Source: Fischerella sp.
GTDB lineage: Bacteria > Cyanobacteriota > Cyanobacteriia > Cyanobacteriales > Nostocaceae
Direction of reading: 5' to 3'
DNA: 7,598 nucleotides
NCBI GenBank assembly: GCA_026419705.1
Contig: JANZYY010000237.1
Coordinates: forward strand, 1 to 7,598
The position numbers were made by a program, and so were the translations under genes. The notes beneath the pieces were generated by a model. The model made no database searches, was not told where the DNA came from, and saw only the letters and a program-made list of their open reading frames with translations. Below are positions 1 to 5,455 of this stretch, one piece after another (positions within the stretch are counted from its first letter, which is position 1; every line of letters begins with the position of its first letter).

Positions 1-19
1 AGATGTGTATAAGAGACAG
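1..19 (+). other. Tn5/Nextera mosaic-end adapter (library artefact)
   Basis: The first 19 bases, AGATGTGTATAAGAGACAG, are identical to the hyperactive Tn5 mosaic end used as the adapter in tagmentation libraries. An exact 19-mer placed precisely at the sequence edge is best explained as untrimmed adapter left on a contig end, not as a genomic Tn5 end. Genomic sequence starts at about base 20. No transposase gene or second mosaic end is present in the window. Confidence 0.95.
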
Positions 20-48
20 ACTAACCAATGTACAGATGTGCCATCAAT

Positions 49-69
49 AACTAACCACTAACTAATGAC
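49..69 (+). repeat. Degenerate 7-bp tandem repeats running into the proB start
   Basis: Three heptamer-like units lie in register: AACTAAC (49-55), CACTAAC (56-62) and TAATGAC (63-69). The last unit contains the proB start codon. A related ACTAACC lies at 20-26. They resemble the short tandemly repeated sequences of filamentous cyanobacteria and match the AACTAAC units at 2949-2962. They occupy the place where a Shine-Dalgarno sequence would be expected, and none is visible. Confidence 0.5.
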
Positions 70-1186
70 TAAAACGATTGTTGTCAAAATCGGAACTTCT
101 AGTCTCACTCAACCAGAAACAGGGTTATTGGCAATTTCCACGATTGCAACCTTAGCAGAAACACTCTCGCACTTGCGACAACAAGGACATCGGGTGATTT
201 TGGTTTCTTCTGGCGCTGTTGGGGTGGGTTGTGCACGTTTGGGTTTAGCCGAAAGACCAAAAGCGATCGCCCTCAAACAAGCGGTAGCAGCAGTTGGACA
301 AGGGCGCTTAATCCGTGTATATGATGATTTATTTAATACCTTACAACAACCAATTGCTCAAGTGTTGCTTACCCGTAGCGACTTAGTACAGCGCAGTCGC
401 TATCTGAATGTGTACAAAACCTTTAAAGAATTACTAGAACTAGGGGTAATTCCTGTGGTGAATGAGAATGACACGGTAGCAGTGGAAGAATTAAAATTTG
501 GGGACAATGACACTCTTTCGGCTTTAGTTGCTAGTTTAGTACATGCAGATTGGTTGTTTTTACTTACAGACGTAGATAGGCTGTACTCAGCCGATCCCCG
601 TTCTGTACCTGATGCACAGCCGATCGCGTTAGTTAGTAACATCAGGGAATTAGAAGAATTAAATGTACAAACAGGCGCTCAAGGTTCTCCGTGGGGTACT
701 GGTGGCATGGTGACAAAAATTTCGGCGGCACGAATTGCTACTGCTGCTGGTGTTCGCACCGTAATTACCGAAGGGAAATATCCCCAAAATATAGAAAAAA
801 TATTACATGGAGAACCGCTTGGCACTCACTTTGAACCACAACCAGAGCCAACCTCGGCTCGCAAACGCTGGATAGCTTATGGTCTACTTCCTGCTGGCAA
901 GTTATATTTAGATGAAGGAGCAGTGATAGCAATTTCACAAGCAGGCAAATCTTTATTGGCTGCTGGTATTACCGCTGTGGAAGGCGAATTTGATACCCAA
1001 GAAGCCGTGCTATTATGCGATCCAACAGGTAAAGAAATTGCCAGGGGACTTGTGAACTACACCAGTGCTGAACTGCAGAAAATTCGTGGATGTCATTCGA
1101 GCGAAATTGCAGTGATTTTAGGATATGAAAGTGGAGAAACGGCGGAAACAGTGATTCATCGAGATAATTTGGTTCTGACTATTTAA
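65..1186 (+). CDS. proB: Glutamate 5-kinase (gamma-glutamyl kinase) with PUA domain
   Basis: This enzyme phosphorylates L-glutamate to gamma-glutamyl phosphate with ATP. It is the first, usually proline-inhibited, step of proline synthesis in the cytoplasm. The 373 residues are close to the usual length of about 367. The N-terminal amino-acid kinase domain (about 1-255) shows VVKIGTSSL (6-14), SSGAVG (48-53), NENDTV (133-138), FGDNDTLSA (145-153), the nucleotide-site TDVD (168-171) and GTGGMVTK (211-218). A PUA domain follows (about 275-360), beginning near AGKLYLDEGA. The PUA tail and the NEND and FGDND motifs separate it from N-acetylglutamate kinase and carbamate kinase. The ATG at 65 gives the complete family N-terminus. 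No Shine-Dalgarno sequence is visible, and heptamer repeats occupy the leader. The partner gene proA is not in the window. The gene appears intact and lies only 64 bp from the contig edge. Confidence 0.97.
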   Translation: MTKTIVVKIGTSSLTQPETGLLAISTIATLAETLSHLRQQGHRVILVSSGAVGVGCARLGLAERPKAIALKQAVAAVGQGRLIRVYDDLFNTLQQPIAQVLLTRSDLVQRSRYLNVYKTFKELLELGVIPVVNENDTVAVEELKFGDNDTLSALVASLVHADWLFLLTDVDRLYSADPRSVPDAQPIALVSNIRELEELNVQTGAQGSPWGTGGMVTKISAARIATAAGVRTVITEGKYPQNIEKILHGEPLGTHFEPQPEPTSARKRWIAYGLLPAGKLYLDEGAVIAISQAGKSLLAAGITAVEGEFDTQEAVLLCDPTGKEIARGLVNYTSAELQKIRGCHSSEIAVILGYESGETAETVIHRDNLVLTI

Positions 1187-1252
1187 GCTCATCCTTTGGA
1201 GTAGTGCATTCTTGATTTCGCGGTTCCCATTTTGAATTGGGGATTGGAAATA

Positions 1253-1307
1253 GGTGAAAATCATGAATGCGATTGGGCTGAAAATTTCACAATTCATGCT
1301 TTTCATC
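1253..1307. repeat. Long inverted repeat between proB and pyrB
   Basis: The 14-base arm at 1255-1268 (TGAAAATCATGAAT) is the reverse complement of 1292-1305 with one mismatch. The stem can extend outward by a G-T and a G-C pair to 1253/1307. The 23-base loop holds a smaller TGAAA-A-TTTCA dyad. No T-run follows the right arm, so it does not look like a classical intrinsic terminator. It could be a cruciform or hairpin at the proB mRNA 3' end, or a copy of a dispersed repeat family. Confidence 0.6.
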
Positions 1308-1375
1308 CCCCACATCCAACTTTTTGGTTGTGATATCGATTCGGATGGTAATATTTCCTCTGCATATGTAAATTA

Positions 1376-1407
1376 TTGTAGAGTCGCCTAAGATAGCTCC
1401 TCTACAA
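1376..1407. repeat. Stem-loop in the pyrB leader
   Basis: TTGTAGAG (1376-1383) and CTCTACAA (1400-1407) form a perfect 8-bp stem around a 16-base loop and end 17 bases before the pyrB start. The arms resemble the TTGTAGAGACG...CGTCTCTACAA palindromes that I recall as frequent in Nostoc-type genomes, so this may be a decayed copy. A role in pyrB expression is possible, but nothing in the sequence shows it. Confidence 0.5.
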
Positions 1408-1424
1408 AAATCTAATCACGGTTT

Positions 1425-2414
1425 ATGCCTACTACTAATTGGACTCGCCACCACATTCTCACACTCGCTGACTTTACCCCAGCTGAGTACAATATTGTAC
1501 TGCAAACAGCCGCCAGTTTTCAGGAGGTGCTGTCACGGCGGACGAAGAAAGTGCCAACTTTACAGGGACAAGTAGTGGCAAATTTATTTTTTGAGCCTTC
1601 CACCCGCACTCGCAGCAGCTTTGAGCTTGCAGCTAAGCGCCTCTCAGCAGACACGCTGAACTTCGCCTCTGCTACCTCTTCGATGACCAAAGGAGAAACA
1701 ATTCTGGATACGGCTAAGACCTATTTGGCAATGGGAACTGATATCATGGTCATTCGCCATCGAGAGGCGGGAGTACCCAATGCGATCGCCGAGGAAATGG
1801 ATCGTTTAGGTGCAAAAGTTAGCGTTCTCAATGCTGGTGATGGTCAACACGAGCATCCTTCTCAAGCTCTGCTAGATTTGTTTACTATCTGTACTCTGCT
1901 CGATCCAGATTACCCCCACCTGGAACTTCTTAAAGGTAAAAAGATTGCTATTGTTGGTGATATTCTGCATTCACGTGTAGCGCGATCGAATATTTGGAGT
2001 TTCACAGCCAGTGGCGCAGAACTGCATTTAGCAGCCCCACCCACTTTGTTACCGAAATTATTTGCCGATTATGGTAAAAATAGACCGGGTAAGCTTTTTC
2101 TCCATTGGGAATTAGAACCTGCTTTGAGGGATGCTGATTTCGTCATGACCTTGCGTTTGCAAAAGGAACGCATGACAGCACACTTATTGCCTTCTTTAAG
2201 AGAATATCATCAGTTATTTGGGATCGCACGCTCAAAACTGCAACTGTGCAAGCCCAATGTCAAAGTTTTGCATCCCGGACCGGTGAATCGTGGTGTGGAA
2301 ATTAGCTCTGACTTGATGGATGACCCAGAATTTAGTCTGATTCAGAACCAAGTTACTAGCGGTGTCGCCGTGCGTATGGCGCTGCTGTATTTGCTAGGGA
2401 GTGGAAAGACGTGA
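1425..2414 (+). CDS. pyrB: Aspartate carbamoyltransferase, catalytic chain
   Basis: This enzyme condenses carbamoyl phosphate with L-aspartate to N-carbamoyl-aspartate, the committed step of pyrimidine synthesis in the cytoplasm. The 329 residues fit a bacterial catalytic chain. The carbamoyl-phosphate loop FEPSTRTRSSFE (56-67) is followed by SMTKGET (86-92, with the lysine from the 80s loop), IRHRE (110-114), HPSQALLDL (144-152), GDILHSRVARSN (178-189), the aspartate-binding RLQKERM (244-250) and HPGPVNRG (283-290). These last two motifs, together with HPSQ in place of HPCQ, separate it from ornithine carbamoyltransferase. No regulatory subunit PyrI is encoded nearby. The start at 1425 gives a full N-terminal domain; no clear Shine-Dalgarno sequence precedes it. 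It lies 238 bp downstream of proB on the same strand, with hairpins between, so co-transcription is uncertain. Confidence 0.97.
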   Translation: MPTTNWTRHHILTLADFTPAEYNIVLQTAASFQEVLSRRTKKVPTLQGQVVANLFFEPSTRTRSSFELAAKRLSADTLNFASATSSMTKGETILDTAKTYLAMGTDIMVIRHREAGVPNAIAEEMDRLGAKVSVLNAGDGQHEHPSQALLDLFTICTLLDPDYPHLELLKGKKIAIVGDILHSRVARSNIWSFTASGAELHLAAPPTLLPKLFADYGKNRPGKLFLHWELEPALRDADFVMTLRLQKERMTAHLLPSLREYHQLFGIARSKLQLCKPNVKVLHPGPVNRGVEISSDLMDDPEFSLIQNQVTSGVAVRMALLYLLGSGKT

Positions 2415-2461
2415 CGCTCCTACAGCTAAGCAGGCAGACATTATATCATCCATCATCGCGG

Positions 2462-2488
2462 CTGCAATACATTGTTGCAGTTAATTTG
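2462..2488 (+). terminator. Possible weak terminator after pyrB
   Basis: CTGCAA (2462-2467) pairs with TTGCAG (2475-2480) around a 7-base loop, followed by TTAATTT. It lies 48 bp after the pyrB stop, in the gap between the convergent pyrB and SnoaL-like genes. The stem is short and the T-rich tail is interrupted, so termination is only a suggestion. Confidence 0.35.
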
Positions 2489-2515
2489 CAAGAGGATAGG
2501 TGAAAGCATAGTTTG

Positions 2516-2902
2516 TTACCGCACAATGGGACTGGCATGATGATGTATTAAATACCACTTGCCACCGAGAAGTTCAAACACATTCGTAGCTAGCGATCGC
2601 GCTTCTATTTTTCTACCATTAATAACTTGCATGACATTTTCTATAAGCACTACGTAGGCGATATTGTCGCGAATTTCTGTTGTAATTATATCTCGATTTA
2701 TTTCAATATAAGGAGTATTTTGAAATATCTTTTCCCAGGAGGTACGAATTGCCTTCCAACCCCGGAGTATATCCCAACCAGGGTGAACGCAAAGACTACC
2801 AGTTCCTTGAGACCAGACTGTACTCATCGCCTCAATGTCTTTTTTTTCAAATGCTCGATAAAAAGCGTCGTTAACAGCTAAAATTTCAGAATTATTAGTC
2901 AT
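2516..2902 (-). CDS. SnoaL-like / NTF2-fold family protein
   Basis: This is a 128-residue protein of the SnoaL-like (nuclear transport factor 2 fold) superfamily. Its biochemical role is not known. Family features seen are an N-terminal helix with NDAFYRAFEKKDIEAM (11-26), then WSQGTGSLCVHPGW (30-43) and GWKAIRTSWEKIF (48-60). A C-terminal beta-sheet follows, with the pattern VFELLGGKWYLIHHHAS (about 108-124). These cone-shaped folds can bind small molecules or act as association modules. The ATG at 2902 is preferred. A longer in-frame start at 2950 would only add 16 residues translated from the heptamer repeats (rich in N, Q and T) and lies outside the conserved fold. No Shine-Dalgarno sequence is visible. 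It is the last gene of the minus-strand cluster, 68 bp after the hybrid kinase and convergent with pyrB. A link to signalling is suggested only by position. Confidence 0.85.
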   Translation of the reverse strand: MTNNSEILAVNDAFYRAFEKKDIEAMSTVWSQGTGSLCVHPGWDILRGWKAIRTSWEKIFQNTPYIEINRDIITTEIRDNIAYVVLIENVMQVINGRKIEARSLATNVFELLGGKWYLIHHHASPIVR

Positions 2903-2969
2903 TTGTTGGTTGTTGGTTGTTGGTTGTTGGTTGTTCCAAAGAACAAACAACTAATAACTAACAACAAAT
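2903..2969. repeat. Opposed heptamer arrays forming a long imperfect hairpin
   Basis: Four exact TTGTTGG units (2903-2930) plus a TTGTTCC unit (2931-2937) face four degenerate units of opposite sense: AACAAAC, AACTAAT, AACTAAC and AACAAAT (2942-2969). Folding 2910-2936 against 2941-2967 around the loop CAAA gives 21 Watson-Crick pairs of 27. The array fills the whole gap between the hybrid-kinase stop and the SnoaL-like start codon, so it would be part of that gene's 5' leader. It resembles cyanobacterial short tandem repeats. Confidence 0.8.
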
Positions 2970-2970
2970 T

Positions 2971-4863
2971 CTACTTTCCATTCTTCACCGCTCCAATAGT
3001 TTGCAATAATTGTTTGGCTGTAAAGGGTTTGGGCAAAAAGGCTTTCACACCAACGTCGTGGGCGGTGTTAACCTTATCAGCAGAAGCCAGTCCGCTGACG
3101 GCGATAATTTTGACGTTAGGATTAATTTTTTTCAAGGTACGGATAGTTGTGATTCCATCCATAGAGGGCATCAGCATATCTGTTAATACTACAGAGATTT
3201 CATCGCGATGTTCTGCGTAAAGGGCGATCGCTTCAATACCATCGCTGGCTGTGATTGCTTTGTAATTGTGGGTTTCTAGGGATGTTTTGGTGATGTCGCG
3301 AATGGAATCTTCATCGTCAACAACCAAAATTAATTCGCCATTTCCCGAAGGTAAGTCCACTTCTCGTTCTTCGGAATTTTCCGGTGTTTGTTGCGCTGGT
3401 AAAAACACTTTAAATTGGCTACCTCTATCAACTTCACTGTAGACGCTGACAAATCCACCGTGGCTTTTAACAATTCCCAGTACTGTAGAAAGACCAAGTC
3501 CAGTACCTTTGCCGAATTCTTTGGTAGTAAAAAATGGCTCAAAAATACGATCTAATATTTCCCGATTTATTCCTACTCCTGTATCAGTAACGGTGATGAC
3601 TACATAAGCACCCTCTCTGGCATCAATATGCATTCTGGCGTAATTTTGATCTACTAAAAAATTTTCCGCAGAAATGGTTAAATTACCGCCATTGGGCATA
3701 GCGTCACGAGCATTCACACACAAATTCATTAACACTTGATGTAGTTGGGTGGGATCGCCATATACAGTCCAAAGGTTTGGCGGTATGTGAGTGGAAACAT
3801 CTATAGATTTGGGAAATGTTTCTTTGACGACGTGCTGAATTTCGCGAACCAAGTGCTTTAGTTGCACTAAAGTGCGATCGCCTTCGATTCCACGAGTAAA
3901 AGATAGAACTTGCTTGACTAGATTTGCTCCTCTTTTGGCATTGCTGATTAATATCGGCAAAAGTCGCTTACTGCGCTCATCATGCAGTTGTGATTCTAAT
4001 AGTTGTGCTGTCATCAATATCGGTGCCAGAACATTGTTGAGGTCATGAGCAATACCGCTGGCTAATGTACCAATACTCTCCAAACGCTGGGCACGTAAAA
4101 ATTGTGCTTCTAGTTGCTTCTTTTGGGTAATATCAGTATTGACAATTAAAATAGCTTGTCTTTTTTTATCAAACTCTCTTACTAATGTCCAGCGGCTTTC
4201 GACGATGATTTCTTGACCAGATTTTGTTTTTTGCTGTAACTCTCCTTCCCAGGCGCCATTTTTCATCAAAATGGTGAGAGCTTCTTGTAGTTGTGATAAA
4301 TTTTTTTCTTGCCAAAGTTCCGATACTTTTCTACCTATTGCATTTTCTTTTTTGTAACCGTAAAGACGCTCTGCAGCTTTATTCCAAAATAGAATTTGAT
4401 TATCTAAATCTTGTACTAAAATTGCATCTGTAGCGACATCTAACAGGGCAGCTTGTTCGCGAATTTTCTGTTCGGTTTGTTTGCGTTCTAACGCATAGCG
4501 AACAGAACGCTCTAGTAAAGGTGCAGTTAATTTGCTTTTTTCCAGATAATCCGCTGCTCCGGCTTTCATCGCTTCTATGTCTATTTCTCGGTCTCCTTGG
4601 CCGGTGAGCAATATAATTGGATCTGTACAGCCATTAGCAATAGCTTCGCGCAAAAGTTCCAAGCCATTGCCATCACCTAAACGATAATCAACAAGATAGA
4701 CATCGTATTGTCTAGAAGCGATCGCATTTCTAGCAGCTTGATAAGTATTTATCCATCTCAACTCGCAGCTAATGACTTGAAATTCCTTGAACCAATCGTG
4801 AGTTAATTTATAATCATCTTCATCGTCATCAATGAGAAGAACTTTAATCGGTCTGTCTTTCAT
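2971..4863 (-). CDS. Hybrid sensor kinase, REC-PAS-HisKA-HATPase-REC
   Basis: This is a 630-residue soluble hybrid histidine kinase with no membrane segment. The N-terminal receiver (about 5-125) has the acidic cluster IDDDEDD (11-17), phospho-acceptor D59, T87 and K109. A PAS domain follows (about 135-250; ILFWNKAAERLYGY at 157-170). HisKA has H273 in SGIAHDLNNVLAP. The ATPase domain has the N-box N384 in NLCVNARDAM, the G1 box DTGVGI (427-432) and the G2 box GKGTGLGL (451-458). The C-terminal receiver (about 510-627) has D516/D517, D562 in TDMLMPSMDG, S590 and K612. All catalytic residues of both receivers and the kinase are present. The start is set by GGGAGG five bases upstream. It follows the Rcp1-like regulator by 15 bp, so the two are surely co-transcribed. 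The N-terminal receiver suggests it is controlled by an upstream kinase, plausibly the neighbouring photosensor kinase. Its own downstream target is not visible. Confidence 0.95.
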   Translation of the reverse strand: MKDRPIKVLLIDDDEDDYKLTHDWFKEFQVISCELRWINTYQAARNAIASRQYDVYLVDYRLGDGNGLELLREAIANGCTDPIILLTGQGDREIDIEAMKAGAADYLEKSKLTAPLLERSVRYALERKQTEQKIREQAALLDVATDAILVQDLDNQILFWNKAAERLYGYKKENAIGRKVSELWQEKNLSQLQEALTILMKNGAWEGELQQKTKSGQEIIVESRWTLVREFDKKRQAILIVNTDITQKKQLEAQFLRAQRLESIGTLASGIAHDLNNVLAPILMTAQLLESQLHDERSKRLLPILISNAKRGANLVKQVLSFTRGIEGDRTLVQLKHLVREIQHVVKETFPKSIDVSTHIPPNLWTVYGDPTQLHQVLMNLCVNARDAMPNGGNLTISAENFLVDQNYARMHIDAREGAYVVITVTDTGVGINREILDRIFEPFFTTKEFGKGTGLGLSTVLGIVKSHGGFVSVYSEVDRGSQFKVFLPAQQTPENSEEREVDLPSGNGELILVVDDEDSIRDITKTSLETHNYKAITASDGIEAIALYAEHRDEISVVLTDMLMPSMDGITTIRTLKKINPNVKIIAVSGLASADKVNTAHDVGVKAFLPKPFTAKQLLQTIGAVKNGK

Positions 4864-4868
4864 TGCTG

Positions 4869-4874
4869 CCTCCC
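4869..4874 (-). promoter_or_regulatory. Ribosome binding site of the hybrid kinase
   Basis: On the minus strand GGGAGG lies five bases before the ATG at 4863, inside the 15-bp gap after the response-regulator stop. It is the clearest Shine-Dalgarno sequence in the window and fixes the kinase start. Confidence 0.75.
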
Positions 4875-4878
4875 ACGC

Positions 4879-5325
4879 TTATAGCGGCAGTTCTACAATT
4901 TCAAACCAGTACTTCCCTATGGTCCTCATTACTTCAACTAAGGCGGCAAATGTCACCGGTTTGATGATAAACGAGTTTGCCCCCAAATCATAGGTACGAT
5001 AAATATCTTCCTCTGCTTTGGAGGTCGTGAGTACCACGACAGGAATTTGCCTTAATCTCGGGTCATTCTTAATTTCTTTAAGCGCCTCACGACCATCTTT
5101 TTTGGGCATATTTAAATCTAACAAAATCAAACCCGGACGAGGCGAAATTTTCGGATCGGCATATCGACCACGCTTATGTAAATAATCCATCAACTCCTCT
5201 CCATCTTTAACTATATGTAGGTTATTTGCGAGGCGGCTTTCTGTTAATGCTTCACGAGCCAACATACAGTCGTCCTCATCATCATCAGCCATCAAGATTG
5301 TGATGGTTGTTTGCCGACCCTTCAC
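4879..5325 (-). CDS. Rcp1-like single-domain response regulator
   Basis: This is a 148-residue CheY-like receiver of the type that partners cyanobacterial phytochromes and related kinases (Rcp1 family). It shows the acidic pocket ADDDEDD (13-19), phospho-acceptor D70 in LILLDLNMPKKDG (66-78), T100/T101 and K122 in FIIKP (119-123). The insert LMDYLHKRGRYADPKISPRPG (45-65) and the C-terminal extension YWFEIVELP (139-147) are Rcp1-family marks; in known members the C-terminal segment takes part in dimerisation. It has no DNA-binding output domain. The start is GTG at 5325. There is no in-frame ATG before an upstream stop, and starting at Met12 would remove the first beta strand. It lies 130 bp after the sensor kinase and 15 bp before the hybrid kinase. 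The most likely role, inferred from family and position, is to accept phosphate from the photosensor kinase. Confidence 0.95.
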   Translation of the reverse strand: MKGRQTTITILMADDDEDDCMLAREALTESRLANNLHIVKDGEELMDYLHKRGRYADPKISPRPGLILLDLNMPKKDGREALKEIKNDPRLRQIPVVVLTTSKAEEDIYRTYDLGANSFIIKPVTFAALVEVMRTIGKYWFEIVELPL

Positions 5326-5335
5326 TCTGCATTTT

Positions 5336-5340
5336 CTCCT
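5336..5340 (-). promoter_or_regulatory. Shine-Dalgarno of the response regulator, with a competing out-of-frame ATG
   Basis: AGGAG on the minus strand lies ten bases before the GTG start (5325). An ATG at 5332, only three bases after AGGAG, is in another frame and opens a 15-codon reading frame that stops at 5285, overlapping the regulator start. The ATG spacing is too short for good initiation and the GTG spacing is slightly long, so translation may be inefficient or regulated. Confidence 0.5.
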
Positions 5341-5349
5341 TATGCGATG

Positions 5350-5380
5350 CTTATAGGATTAATTGATTATGAAATTGCAA
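5350..5380 (-). promoter_or_regulatory. Possible promoter before the response regulator
   Basis: On the minus strand TTGCAA (5375-5380) is followed after 19 bases by TATAAG (5350-5355), a loose match to a sigma-70 promoter with long spacing. The 130-bp gap between the two genes (5326-5455) is AT-rich and otherwise shows no strong terminator or operator. If real, it would let the regulator and hybrid kinase be expressed apart from the sensor kinase. The evidence is weak. Confidence 0.2.
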
Positions 5381-5455
5381 CAAATTTATAGGGTAGGGTT
5401 GTAAAATAACGATATGCACATAGGCGTATAATAATCCTTATAATGGTGAAGAAGA

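Noticed and set aside
1..19. Genomic Tn5 transposon end
   Set aside because: It is an exact copy of the engineered mosaic end at base 1 with no transposase or partner end; a library adapter is far more likely.
400..642. Minus-strand reading frame of 80 residues inside proB
   Set aside because: It lies wholly opposite well-conserved proB coding sequence and has no recognisable domain; it is a frame shadow. The same applies to 3330-3542 on the minus strand (inside the hybrid kinase, another frame) and to 6377-6583 and 6492-6794 on the plus strand (opposite the sensor kinase).
1118..1315. 65-residue minus-strand reading frame across the proB end and intergenic region
   Set aside because: No family resemblance or ribosome site, and it overlaps the proB 3' end and the inverted repeat.
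65..2414. proB-pyrB as a functional operon
   Set aside because: The genes share a strand, but 238 bp with two hairpins separates them and their pathways are not directly linked. Nothing in the sequence supports co-regulation.
2627..2881. 84-residue plus-strand reading frame opposite the SnoaL-like gene
   Set aside because: It mirrors the conserved SnoaL-like gene and has no domain pattern. The plus-strand frame at 2903-3220 likewise only translates the repeat array and the opposite strand of the receiver.
2903..2969. Possible CRISPR array
   Set aside because: The units are contiguous 7-mers with no spacers; CRISPR repeats are much longer and separated by unique spacers.
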